A stretch of 7,877 nucleotides of DNA from Thermoplasmata archaeon (GCA_021797025.1 JAKAAK010000148.1:1-7877); one strand, 5' to 3'. Shown: positions 1-6,707, counted from the first letter of the stretch. Notes: generated from the sequence alone by a model not told the origin. Numbers and translations are program-made.

Positions 1-587
1 TAACCGACATCCTCCTGTCATATCCTGTCAAATTAACGGCAGTTGAGCCGGATCACAGGTTCTATGAAGCCCTTAAAATAAGACATTCTGAATTAATCAA
101 TAGCGGGAAGTTCATAATAAACAAGGAAAGCTTCCTTGACATTCCACCGGCAAGATATAATCATATAATAGGAAATATTCCGTATAATATTTCATCACAA
201 ATCCTTTTTCATTTACTTGATTTTGATTTTGACTCAGCAATAATGATGGTTCAGAAAGAATTTGCCATGAGGCTTATTGCAAAGCCTGGTACTAAAGATT
301 ATTCCCGATTAACGGTGAATGCCGGCATAAGATCAGACATAAAGATAATTTCCAGTGTTAACAGGCAGGTATTTTCTCCTGTGCCAGCTGTGGATTCTTC
401 AATAATAGAAATCAGGAAAAAAACATGTGAAGTGGACATAAAAAAATTTGATGCATTTTTAATAAAAATATTTACAATGAGAAGAAAAAAATTATCAACA
501 ACACTGAGCTACAATGGGCCTTTATCTGAAAAGAGGCCCGGAGATCTCACCATTGATGAATTGCTTATGGTTTACTCCCAGATATAG
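1..587 (+). CDS. rsmA: 16S rRNA adenine N6,N6-dimethyltransferase RsmA/KsgA, 3' part (5' end outside window)
   Basis: This enzyme transfers four methyl groups from S-adenosylmethionine to two adjacent adenines in the 3'-terminal helix of 16S rRNA during small-subunit assembly. The frame is open from base 3 and gives 194 residues. The family is usually about 250-270 residues, so some 50-70 N-terminal residues, including the glycine-rich SAM motif, lie upstream. Visible parts (fragment numbering): the acidic ribose-binding segment VEPD at 14-17; the catalytic NIPY motif at 58-61 followed by NIS; FSPVPAVDS at 124-132, typical of the linker to the C-terminal domain; and the basic RRKK at 160-163. 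An internal ATG at 243 could be mistaken for the start, but the motifs before it are in frame and required. The last 23 bases overlap the 3' end of the convergent slipin gene. Identification is firm. Confidence 0.95.
   Translation, partial: TDILLSYPVKLTAVEPDHRFYEALKIRHSELINSGKFIINKESFLDIPPARYNHIIGNIPYNISSQILFHLLDFDFDSAIMMVQKEFAMRLIAKPGTKDYSRLTVNAGIRSDIKIISSVNRQVFSPVPAVDSSIIEIRKKTCEVDIKKFDAFLIKIFTMRRKKLSTTLSYNGPLSEKRPGDLTIDELLMVYSQI
485..491 (-). terminator. Possible terminator of the slipin gene (T7 run on the minus strand, inside rsmA)
   Basis: On the minus strand, about 75 bases past the slipin stop, there is a run of seven T, and archaeal RNA polymerase terminates at such runs. Between stop and run is a weak inverted repeat (GGGCCT at 516-521 and AGGCCC at 534-539, 12-base loop). 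Both lie inside the rsmA coding sequence, so they may only reflect its codons. Confidence 0.2.
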
Positions 588-1410
588 TGCTGTTGCCAAC
601 ATTTCCGGTACTCTTGCTCAGTATATTGTTCAGTGCTGTTGCAGTGAAGAACTGTGAAGTATCTCCTACTGTAGGTACGTTCTGCGGTATCATTATAAGA
701 GATCCCTTCCCTTCCAGTCCAATCTGGTAAACTATATCCATCCATCTCAGCTGGAAAGCTGTGGGATTGTTTGCATACTGTTTGGCTGCATCCACCATTT
801 TACCGGCTGCCTCAACCTCTGCAAGTGCAAGTGTAACCCTGGATCTTCTCTCCCTCTCTGCAGCTGCCTGTCTTGACATTGCATCCTGGAGTGTCTGTGG
901 AACAAGTACATCCCTGATTTCCACGGATGAAACCTTTACTCCCCAGTGCTCTGTTTTCTCATCAATTATCTGTCTTGCTGATTCTCCGATTTTTTCCCTT
1001 TCTGAAAGGATTTCATCGAAAGATGATTTTCCAAGCACCTCCCTCAACGTTGTCTGTGCTGCAAGCTGTGTTGCCGCTGCATAATTTTCGACATTAAGCA
1101 CTGCCTTGTCCGGATCTATTATCTGGAAATACATAACTGCATCAACATTTACTGGAACGTTATCCTGTGTGAATGTCGACTCTGTCTTGAATGCCACTGC
1201 CTGTATCCTGGTTGAAAGCACCACTGTAATTTTGCTTATAATGGGTGTCACGTAAACAAGCCCGGGGCCCTTCAATCCAGTATATCTCCCCAGAGTCAAA
1301 ACCGGGGCTCTCTGCCATTCTTTTAAAATATGTATTCCAGAGAGTATAACTGCAACAATTATTACCAGAACAAGAATTAGTATTACTTCTCCTACATCTA
1401 TAGCTACCAT
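565..1410 (-). CDS. Slipin/stomatin-family (SPFH/band 7) membrane protein
   Basis: A 281-residue member of the SPFH family, whose proteins oligomerise on the inner face of the membrane and organise microdomains or regulate membrane proteases. Residues about 8-26 form one hydrophobic N-terminal anchor. The SPFH domain runs from about 31 to 190, beginning with the characteristic GLKGPG (45-50) and TPII (55-58). The family core LREVLGKSSFDEILSEREKI lies at 122-141, and the segment at 180-212 (QAAAERERR, then Ala/Glu-rich) is predicted coiled coil. The tail ends in a Ser/Thr/Asn-rich stretch. A TATA box centred about 25 bases before the ATG suggests a leaderless message. Prokaryotic slipins often sit beside an NfeD/STOPP gene; none is in the window, since the gene stands alone between convergent rsmA and divergent mvaS. 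The family call is sure; the target process is unknown. Confidence 0.93.
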   Translation of the reverse strand: MVAIDVGEVILILVLVIIVAVILSGIHILKEWQRAPVLTLGRYTGLKGPGLVYVTPIISKITVVLSTRIQAVAFKTESTFTQDNVPVNVDAVMYFQIIDPDKAVLNVENYAAATQLAAQTTLREVLGKSSFDEILSEREKIGESARQIIDEKTEHWGVKVSSVEIRDVLVPQTLQDAMSRQAAAERERRSRVTLALAEVEAAGKMVDAAKQYANNPTAFQLRWMDIVYQIGLEGKGSLIMIPQNVPTVGDTSQFFTATALNNILSKSTGNVGNSTISGSKP

Positions 1411-1430
1411 ACTATAACAATGAGAAGTTC

Positions 1431-1440
1431 TATTTAAATA
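1431..1440 (-). promoter_or_regulatory. TATA box of the slipin gene
   Basis: The perfectly palindromic TATTTAAATA is centred about 25 bases before the slipin ATG (1410, minus strand). In archaea this spacing puts the transcription start at or within a base or two of the start codon, so the message is probably leaderless. No Shine-Dalgarno is seen in front of the ATG. Confidence 0.6.
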
Positions 1441-1527
1441 TTATTAATAAACTTTTTAAATCAAAGGACCTTCTTCATATGAAAAATAGTATGAAATCGT
1501 TAATCAACGAATTATCTAACGTGAATT

Positions 1528-1535
1528 TTTATATA
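1528..1535 (+). promoter_or_regulatory. TATA box of the mvaS operon
   Basis: TTTATATA is centred about 25 bases before the mvaS ATG at 1556. This predicts initiation at or next to the start codon, and no Shine-Dalgarno is present upstream. It would drive mvaS, the thiolase gene and the DUF35 gene as one unit. Together with the slipin TATA box it makes 1411-1555 a divergent promoter region. Confidence 0.6.
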
Positions 1536-1555
1536 TTTGCTAATACTATCCACTT

Positions 1556-2611
1556 ATGTCTGGAATAGTTAGTTACGGTTCATATGTTCCTGTATACAGA
1601 ATTAAACCTGAAGAAATTGCCAGGATATGGGGCGATGATCCGGAAAAAATGAAAAACAATCTTTTTATACTAAGCAAATCGGTGCCTGCACCGGATGAGG
1701 ATGTCGCCACAATTTCCGTGGAAGCAGCAAGAAACGCCCTGAAACGAAAAAAAATAAATTCGCAGGATATTGGTGCTATTTATGTGGGTTCAGAATCACA
1801 TCCATATGCGGTAAAGCCCACTGCAACGGTCGTTGCTGCTGCAATAGGAATGCCACTGGAATACTTTGCTGCCGATTATGAGTTTGCGTGCAAGGCCGGT
1901 ACCGCAGGAATGCAGAATGTCAAGGCAATGGTTGATTCCAATTATATAAAATATGGCTTTGCCATAGGATCAGATACATCACAGGGTGCCCCTGGAGATG
2001 CACTGGAATACAGTGCATCAGCAGGTGGCACAGCCATGCTTATCGGCAAGGAAGATGTTATTGCAGAAATCAATGATACATTATCGGTGTCCACAGATAC
2101 ACCCGACTTCTGGAGAAGAGAGGGGGAACCATATCCAAGGCATGGAGAAAGATTTACCGGGGAACCTGGATATTTCAAGCATGTTGTTGCCGCATCAAAG
2201 GCCATGATGTCAAGAATGGGAACAAAAAGCAGCGATTATGATTACGTGGTCTTCCATCAACCAAATGGAAAATTCCCCACGAGGGTTGCAAAAATGCTTA
2301 GTTTTACAGAGGAACAGTATAAAACAGGTTTACTTACTCCCTATATAGGAAATACATATTCCGGGTCAACAATGACCGGTCTTTCGGCCATACTTGATGA
2401 GGCAAAGCCCGGAGATAGAATACTGGCAGTCTCTTTCGGTTCAGGAGCAGGTTCAGACGCCTTCGATATAACCGTAACGGACAATATGAAAACCTATAAG
2501 CGCGAAAATGCGCCGGGTGTAAGAAAAATGATAGAGAATGTTACATTTATCGATTATGCAATTTACACAAAGTTCAGAAAAATAATTGTTATGGGTGAAA
2601 GTCTTGAGTAA
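1556..2611 (+). CDS. mvaS: Hydroxymethylglutaryl-CoA synthase (archaeal type)
   Basis: Condenses acetyl-CoA with acetoacetyl-CoA to give HMG-CoA, the entry to the mevalonate route to archaeal isoprenoid lipids and quinone side chains; cytoplasmic. The 351-residue length matches archaeal HMG-CoA synthases, which are shorter than bacterial and eukaryotic ones. The thiolase-fold catalytic set is complete: general base Glu80 in [12 protein letters not shown], nucleophile Cys112 in [11 protein letters not shown], and His234 in [10 protein letters not shown]. Further conserved segments are the glycine-rich SAGGTAML (155-162) and [11 protein letters not shown] (293-303) near the C-terminus. It is the first gene of an operon whose second gene starts 8 bases before its stop, the usual archaeal order. 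In methanogens this protein forms a complex with the thiolase through a DUF35 subunit. The ATG at 1556 is supported by the TATA spacing and by the [12 protein letters not shown] start typical of the family. Confidence 0.96.
   Translation: MSGIVSYGSYVPVYRIKPEEIARIWGDDPEKMKNNLFILSKSVPAPDEDVATISVEAARNALKRKKINSQDIGAIYVGSESHPYAVKPTATVVAAAIGMPLEYFAADYEFACKAGTAGMQNVKAMVDSNYIKYGFAIGSDTSQGAPGDALEYSASAGGTAMLIGKEDVIAEINDTLSVSTDTPDFWRREGEPYPRHGERFTGEPGYFKHVVAASKAMMSRMGTKSSDYDYVVFHQPNGKFPTRVAKMLSFTEEQYKTGLLTPYIGNTYSGSTMTGLSAILDEAKPGDRILAVSFGSGAGSDAFDITVTDNMKTYKRENAPGVRKMIENVTFIDYAIYTKFRKIIVMGESLE
2594..2598 (+). promoter_or_regulatory. Shine-Dalgarno GGTGA that sets the thiolase start
   Basis: GGTGA, complementary to the 3' end of archaeal 16S rRNA, ends 5 bases before TTG at 2604. 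The same element and the same 5-base gap precede the DUF35 gene and cydB. This favours TTG 2604 over the in-frame TTG 2586 and over GTG 2595, which lies inside the element itself. Confidence 0.6.
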
Positions 2612-3767
2612 TGAAGTATATATTATCGGAGCTGGAGAAACAAAATTCGGGGAGTTATGGGACAAATCCCTGAGAAACCTTGCCGTTGAAGCAGGATTGA
2701 AAGCAATAGAAAATGCAGGCATATACTCAAAGGATGTGGATGCCATTTATGGTGCCAATTCGCTGGCAGGAATCATAAACAAACAGGAAAACATAGGCGC
2801 ATTGATAGCCGATTTTTCCGGTCTTTCAGCAGATGGCATACCATCATTGAGGGTTGAATCCTCAACCGCATCAGGAGCAGCTGCCCTGAGGGATGCATAC
2901 CTTTCAATAAAATCTGAAGAGTATGATGTGGTGGTAGTCGGTGGAGTCGAAAAAATGACGGATATCCACGGCAGCGATATATTAGAAAAATCATCCTCAA
3001 TACTGGATCGTGAATGGGAAGCATTTTTCGGTGCCACACCGGCTGCAATGGCAGCGCTGATCGCCAGGAAGTATATGCATGATTTCAATGTAGATAAAGA
3101 GGCACTGTCAATGTTTTCAATCAATGATCACCTGAATGGGTCTAAAAATCCCGATGCACAGTTCAGAAACAAAATAACCCTGCAGCAGGCAATGAATGCA
3201 ACAGCTGTGGCAGATCCTCTGAATATGATGGATTGCTCTCCGCTCAGCGATGGTGCTGCTGCGGTGGTTCTTGCCTCGGAAAGTTATATGAAGAAAAATA
3301 AAAAGGAAGGGGTACACATACTGAGTTCAGCAGTTGCAGAGGATTATCTTTCTGTCGGATCAAGGCAATCAATATACACACTGACTTCAACAAAGCTTGC
3401 TGCAGAAAAGGCATTCAAGAAGGCAGCAATAAAAAGAGACGACATATCATTCATGGAGGTGCATGATTCTTTTTCAATATACGGATTGCTGGAACTTGAA
3501 GATCTTGGATTTGCGGAAAAGGGAAAGGCAAATAAAATGGTATATGACGATATTAAACTGGATGGGCGTTTGCCCGTCAATCCTTCGGGAGGGCTCAAAG
3601 CAAAAGGAGACCCATACGGGGCAGTAGGAGTCGGGCAGGCTGTAGATGCTTACCGCCAGTTAACGGGAAAGGCCGGAGACAATCAGATCAAGGATGCCAG
3701 ATATGCATTGTTACATAATATGGCCGGAACAGGGGCATCATCAATAATTCATATACTGGGTGAATAA
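2604..3767 (+). CDS. Thiolase-family protein of the mevalonate operon, with substituted active-site Cys and His
   Basis: By family and position this should be the archaeal acetyl-CoA C-acetyltransferase that makes acetoacetyl-CoA for MvaS. From TTG 2604 it has 387 residues, normal for archaeal/SCP2-type thiolases, and the frame is open throughout. The fold is well marked: [11 protein letters not shown] near the start, [11 protein letters not shown] (110-120), [11 protein letters not shown] (210-220), VHDSF (286-290), [20 protein letters not shown] (326-345) and [10 protein letters not shown] (370-379). Two key residues differ from the family. The nucleophilic Cys, normally in E-[AS]-[AS]-C-A-S-G, is Thr88 (ESSTASG, codon ACC), and the His of GHP is Asp336 (codon GAC). 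His287 and His371 remain. Ordinary Claisen condensation is therefore doubtful; a scaffold role in the HMG-CoA synthase complex, or altered chemistry, is inferred. The start overlaps mvaS by 8 bases and is fixed by a GGTGA element; TTG 2586 would add six residues. Confidence 0.88.
   Translation: MSNEVYIIGAGETKFGELWDKSLRNLAVEAGLKAIENAGIYSKDVDAIYGANSLAGIINKQENIGALIADFSGLSADGIPSLRVESSTASGAAALRDAYLSIKSEEYDVVVVGGVEKMTDIHGSDILEKSSSILDREWEAFFGATPAAMAALIARKYMHDFNVDKEALSMFSINDHLNGSKNPDAQFRNKITLQQAMNATAVADPLNMMDCSPLSDGAAAVVLASESYMKKNKKEGVHILSSAVAEDYLSVGSRQSIYTLTSTKLAAEKAFKKAAIKRDDISFMEVHDSFSIYGLLELEDLGFAEKGKANKMVYDDIKLDGRLPVNPSGGLKAKGDPYGAVGVGQAVDAYRQLTGKAGDNQIKDARYALLHNMAGTGASSIIHILGE
3759..3763 (+). 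promoter_or_regulatory. Shine-Dalgarno GGTGA of the DUF35 gene
   Basis: GGTGA sits 5 bases before ATG 3769, embedded in the last sense codons of the thiolase gene. It argues for ATG 3769 rather than the in-frame GTG at 3760, which would overlap the element itself. Confidence 0.6.
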
Positions 3768-3768
3768 A

Positions 3769-4173
3769 ATGACAGAACTATCAAGGATATGGAGAGAAAC
3801 AGAATACAGATACAATCTTATAGGGTATAGATGCAAAAACTGCGGAAATTCATATTTTCCACCGAGGGACATATGCCCGAAATGCCACAGAGAGTCCATA
3901 GGAAAGATGGAAAAGGTAAAATTCAGCGGCAATGGAGAGGTCATGTCATATACCGTTGTACACGATGCACCACCATCTTTTAAGAGACAGGTTCCCTATG
4001 TACTGGCACTTATAAAGCTTTCCGAGGGCCCGGTTATAACAGCCCAGATAGTAGACTCTCCGGAAGAAAACGTTGAAATCGGCACAAAGGTACATATGGT
4101 TTTCAGGAAGATCAGGCAGGACGGGGATAGTGGAATAATAGAATATGGATATAAGTTCGCAGTGAACCAATAA
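3769..4173 (+). CDS. DUF35 zinc-ribbon/OB-fold protein, predicted HMG-CoA synthase-thiolase scaffold subunit
   Basis: A 134-residue protein with the two parts of the DUF35 family. A rubredoxin-like zinc ribbon has Cys22 and Cys25 (CKNC) and Cys36 and Cys39 (CPKC), preceded by a helical N-terminus (LSRIWRETEYRYNL). From about residue 50 there follows a beta-rich OB-fold domain including GNGEVMSYTVVHDAPPSF. In methanogens the equivalent protein bridges thiolase and HMG-CoA synthase and helps shape the shared CoA site, so that acetoacetyl-CoA passes between them. The gene lies one base after the thiolase stop, as expected for a subunit made in step with its partners. It has no catalytic residues of its own. 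Family assignment is firm; the scaffold role here is inferred from gene order. ATG 3769 is preferred to GTG 3760 because of Shine-Dalgarno spacing. Confidence 0.92.
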   Translation: MTELSRIWRETEYRYNLIGYRCKNCGNSYFPPRDICPKCHRESIGKMEKVKFSGNGEVMSYTVVHDAPPSFKRQVPYVLALIKLSEGPVITAQIVDSPEENVEIGTKVHMVFRKIRQDGDSGIIEYGYKFAVNQ

Positions 4174-4199
4174 CCATAAATATTTATTAATCTCAGATA

Positions 4200-4204
4200 T
4201 TTTT
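4200..4204 (+). terminator. Possible T-tract terminator after the mevalonate operon
   Basis: A run of five T lies 26 bases after the DUF35 stop in AT-rich DNA and just before the mqnD promoter. No stable hairpin precedes it. Short T-runs can end archaeal transcripts, but in such AT-rich sequence the call is weak. Confidence 0.25.
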
Positions 4205-4222
4205 CAAATAAATAAAAAACAC

Positions 4223-4230
4223 TTTTAACT
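4223..4230 (+). promoter_or_regulatory. TATA-like box of the mqnD gene
   Basis: TTTTAACT is centred about 24 bases before ATG 4250, the spacing of a leaderless archaeal promoter. No Shine-Dalgarno precedes the ATG. The match to the TATA consensus is weaker than for the other genes here. Confidence 0.4.
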
Positions 4231-4249
4231 ATGTTGTAATTTATATTTT

Positions 4250-5065
4250 ATGAAAATGTTAATAGCACACACACCGGATCCGGATGATGCATTCATGTTT
4301 TATGCCATGTTCGAGCACAAAATAGAAACGTCATTTGAATACGAACAGGTAGTAAAGGACATAGAAACACTCAATAAAGAATCAATAGATGGAAAATACG
4401 ACGTAACTGCAATATCCGCAAACGGATACATGCATGTTTCAAACATATATGATTTGACAACCTCCGGTGCAAGTTTTGGATTGTCTTATGGCCCACAGGT
4501 AATAGCAAAAAAGAAAATGGATTTAAGGGGCAAGATAATAGGAACACCTGGTAAGTATACATCCGCTGAACTGCTGTACAGAATGTTTGCGCCGGAAGCC
4601 GGGGAATACAGGGAGATCAGATTCGACAAGATTGTTAATGCTATTATGAACGACGAGGTTGATGCAGGCATTCTGATACACGATGAGCAGTTAACATTCC
4701 AGGAAAAGGGGCTTGTTCCTGTACTGAAACTTTACGATCAGTGGAAGGAATATGCCGGAGATTTACCCATACCGCTGGGATTCAATGCAATAAGGAAGGA
4801 TATGCCCCTGGAGAATAAACTGAAATACAAGAAAGATTTTGAAAATTCAATAAAATACGCGCAGGAACATGAGGATGACGCTGTAAAATATGCAATGAAA
4901 TATTCAAGATACGACGATTTTGATCTGGAAAAGAAGTTTATACTGATGTATGTGAATAGCCTTTCAATTGACTTCGGAGAAAAAGGGCGCCAGGCGTTGT
5001 CTCTATATTATAAAAGAGCTGCAGATAAAAATATTATAAAGCCATTTACACCCACCATAGTTTAA
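4250..5065 (+). CDS. mqnD: MqnD-like 1,4-dihydroxy-6-naphthoate synthase (futalosine menaquinone pathway)
   Basis: Members of this family act late in the futalosine route, turning cyclic dehypoxanthine futalosine into 1,4-dihydroxy-6-naphthoate, the ring precursor of menaquinone and related quinones. The 271 residues form a periplasmic-binding-protein-like fold used as an enzyme. Supporting features: an N-terminal HTPDPDDAFMFYAM (7-20), corresponding to the SPCPNDTFIFYAL-type start of MqnD; YGPQVIAK (80-87); IHDEQLTF (143-150), whose His144 corresponds to the catalytic His145 of the Thermus enzyme; and LPIPLGFNAIRKDM (172-185). MqnA (chorismate dehydratase) is a sister family, but the N-terminal motif and the catalytic-His segment fit MqnD better. 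The gene stands alone between the mevalonate operon and cydAB, which supports a quinone role. A second in-frame ATG is at 4256; the TATA spacing favours 4250. Confidence 0.82.
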   Translation: MKMLIAHTPDPDDAFMFYAMFEHKIETSFEYEQVVKDIETLNKESIDGKYDVTAISANGYMHVSNIYDLTTSGASFGLSYGPQVIAKKKMDLRGKIIGTPGKYTSAELLYRMFAPEAGEYREIRFDKIVNAIMNDEVDAGILIHDEQLTFQEKGLVPVLKLYDQWKEYAGDLPIPLGFNAIRKDMPLENKLKYKKDFENSIKYAQEHEDDAVKYAMKYSRYDDFDLEKKFILMYVNSLSIDFGEKGRQALSLYYKRAADKNIIKPFTPTIV

Positions 5066-5082
5066 TTTATTTTTATAATTCC
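5066..5082 (+). terminator. T-rich terminator after mqnD
   Basis: Directly after the stop codon is a T-rich stretch that includes a run of five T at 5070-5074 and no GC-rich hairpin, the usual look of an archaeal terminator. Support is moderate because the surroundings are AT-rich too. Confidence 0.35.
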
Positions 5083-5150
5083 TTTAGCGTGAAAAAAATT
5101 TCATATTAATGATACTTTATTATTTTATGTATCTCTCAGCAAGAAATTAC

Positions 5151-5160
5151 TTTTAAATAT
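5151..5160 (+). promoter_or_regulatory. TATA box of the cydAB operon
   Basis: TTTTAAATAT, preceded by an A-rich BRE-like GAAATTAC, is centred about 31 bases before ATG 5187. Initiation is predicted near 5180, giving a leader of only a few bases. A weak GGGA at 5178-5181 would be at the very 5' end of such a message. Upstream, 5090-5133 holds two small inverted repeats that could bind a regulator. Confidence 0.6.
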
Positions 5161-5186
5161 GATTTTGTAATTTAATAGGGATAAAC

Positions 5187-6707
5187 ATGTTCAACATATC
5201 ATACCCTGTATGGGATAGTGCAATGTTCGCTTACACGATATCTTCGCATATACTGCTGGTATCCCTGAGTATGGGACTGGCAATTATGGTTACGATCGCA
5301 GAATTCCTTGCACTGAAAAAGAAGGATAAATATTATGATACGCTGGCATATAAAATGTCAAAAGCCCTTGTTATTTTCTTTGCCGTCGGTACGGCTTCCG
5401 GAACTGTTATGGCAATGGAATTATTCCTGTTCTGGCCAACGTTCATGAAGTTAGTGGGAGAGGTTTCCATGGGGCCGTTCTATGTTGAGGTATTTTCATT
5501 TCTTTTAGAGGCCATAGCCCTTCCCATGTATGTGTATTTCTGGAAGGATTTCAAGAACAGATGGGAACACTGGGGCTTGAGTCTTGCAGTTACGGTAGGA
5601 ACATATCTGTCAGCTTTCACGGTTACGGAAATTAATGCATGGATGAACACACCCAATGGATTTAACGTTGCAACATATCTGACTACCGGAAAGGTTACAG
5701 ATGTAAACGCCTTTGCACCATTCATCACCGCGTCAACTGCAGCCGAAGAATTGCATATGTCAGGTGCCGTATACTATGCGGGCATTGCAATGATACTTGG
5801 CTATTTTATATATAAGTACATGAAAACAAAAAATATGTCAGAAAAGATGATTTACAGAAGGGGAATAAACATAGCTGCAGTGTTCATGATACTCGATATA
5901 ATATATCTAGGAATTACAGGTTCAAACGAATTATCTACTTTAATGGTGGTGGAACCCATAAAATACACTGCCCTGGAATTAGATTTACATGCAACAGTAG
6001 GGACTTCTTTTGCTACAATGGCACCGGAGCGTCTTTTCGGAATTCTTATCAACCATAAGTTGTCATATTCTCTTACACTGCCATACGCCCAGTCGTTACT
6101 GGCATTCCCAACAACATTCGGTAAGGGTAGCATACCGGGTTTGATACCATTAACCACATACAATGGTGTTACTGATTACGGCGTATGGCCTCCATCTATC
6201 GTGCACGACACCCTTGATCTCATGGTGGGATTCGGTGTTTTAATGGGATTCTACTGGTTATATGTGGTAGTCCAGTATTTCAGGAGGAAAGATCCACTGA
6301 GCAACAAATACACGCTCATAGGCGGTATTGTCGCTGCAATAATGGGGGTATTTACCATGGAAGATGGCTGGTACACAGCAGAAGTCGGCAGGGTGCCGTA
6401 TATTATAAGGTCTCCAACCCCGGGCGGTGTAATGGTGAATGGGCACATACTGGTAATTAACGGTATTCCCCAGTACGGTACCATGACAATTGCACAGGCA
6501 GCATCAACATCTCCTGTTGTGTTCCCGCTGGGTATAGCTATTATCCTGTTCTATCTGATAATATTCCCTGTGACTTTCTACTTTGCAGGGAAGGTCATGA
6601 AATTGTCAAACGTAGAAGAGGATCTGAAACTGGGAGAGGATGACATTAAAATGGAAGAGGAAAGAAAGAACAGAAAGGGTGTTGCCACAAAGGCAGGGAT
6701 GAGGTGA
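5187..6707 (+). CDS. cydA: Cytochrome bd-type quinol oxidase subunit I
   Basis: The haem-bearing subunit of the bd oxidase, which oxidises membrane quinol and reduces O2 to water without pumping protons; integral membrane protein. It has 506 residues, close to the bacterial length, with about nine hydrophobic segments. Candidate ligands by comparison with the E. coli protein: His21 (SSHILLVSLSMG) for the haem b595 position, and His190 (ELHMSGA) and Met346 (DLMVGFG) for haem b558. Glu101 and Glu109 (VEVFSFLLE) match the acidic pair near the high-spin haems, and Lys259/Glu264 (PIKYTALE) match the quinol-binding pair of the Q-loop. The Q-loop is short, unlike that of E. coli. NAWMNTPNGF (150-159) is another family hallmark. 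The usual GRQPW motif reads GRVPY (401-405). The charged C-terminal tail (475-500) is probably cytoplasmic. cydB begins 5 bases after its stop. Confidence 0.95.
   Translation: MFNISYPVWDSAMFAYTISSHILLVSLSMGLAIMVTIAEFLALKKKDKYYDTLAYKMSKALVIFFAVGTASGTVMAMELFLFWPTFMKLVGEVSMGPFYVEVFSFLLEAIALPMYVYFWKDFKNRWEHWGLSLAVTVGTYLSAFTVTEINAWMNTPNGFNVATYLTTGKVTDVNAFAPFITASTAAEELHMSGAVYYAGIAMILGYFIYKYMKTKNMSEKMIYRRGINIAAVFMILDIIYLGITGSNELSTLMVVEPIKYTALELDLHATVGTSFATMAPERLFGILINHKLSYSLTLPYAQSLLAFPTTFGKGSIPGLIPLTTYNGVTDYGVWPPSIVHDTLDLMVGFGVLMGFYWLYVVVQYFRRKDPLSNKYTLIGGIVAAIMGVFTMEDGWYTAEVGRVPYIIRSPTPGGVMVNGHILVINGIPQYGTMTIAQAASTSPVVFPLGIAIILFYLIIFPVTFYFAGKVMKLSNVEEDLKLGEDDIKMEEERKNRKGVATKAGMR
6701..6707 (+). 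promoter_or_regulatory. Shine-Dalgarno GAGGTGA of cydB
   Basis: GAGGTGA is the strongest Shine-Dalgarno in the window. Its last three bases are the cydA stop codon, and it ends 5 bases before ATG 6713, suggesting coupled translation of the two oxidase subunits. Confidence 0.7.

Noticed and set aside
516..539. GGGCCT/AGGCCC inverted repeat as an intrinsic terminator of rsmA
   Set aside because: It lies inside the coding sequence about 45 bases before the rsmA stop, with no T-run after it on the plus strand.
243..587. A separate 114-residue gene starting at ATG 243
   Set aside because: The same frame is open back to base 3 and contains RsmA motifs (VEPD, NIPY) before this ATG, so it is the tail of rsmA.
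761..1084. Plus-strand open frame of 107 codons opposite the slipin gene
   Set aside because: Its Ser/Ala-rich translation is the antisense shadow of the slipin coding sequence, with no promoter or Shine-Dalgarno.
2586..2603. Thiolase starting at TTG 2586 or GTG 2595
   Set aside because: Both lie at or before the GGTGA element, which is properly spaced for TTG 2604; family members begin close to the YIIGAG strand, as with the 2604 start.
2747..3124. Minus-strand open frame of 125 codons opposite the thiolase gene
   Set aside because: Low-complexity antisense shadow, no recognisable motifs; the plus strand codes for a clear family protein.
5852..6163. Minus-strand open frame of 103 codons opposite cydA
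   Set aside because: It mirrors conserved CydA helices and Q-loop codons; no independent support.
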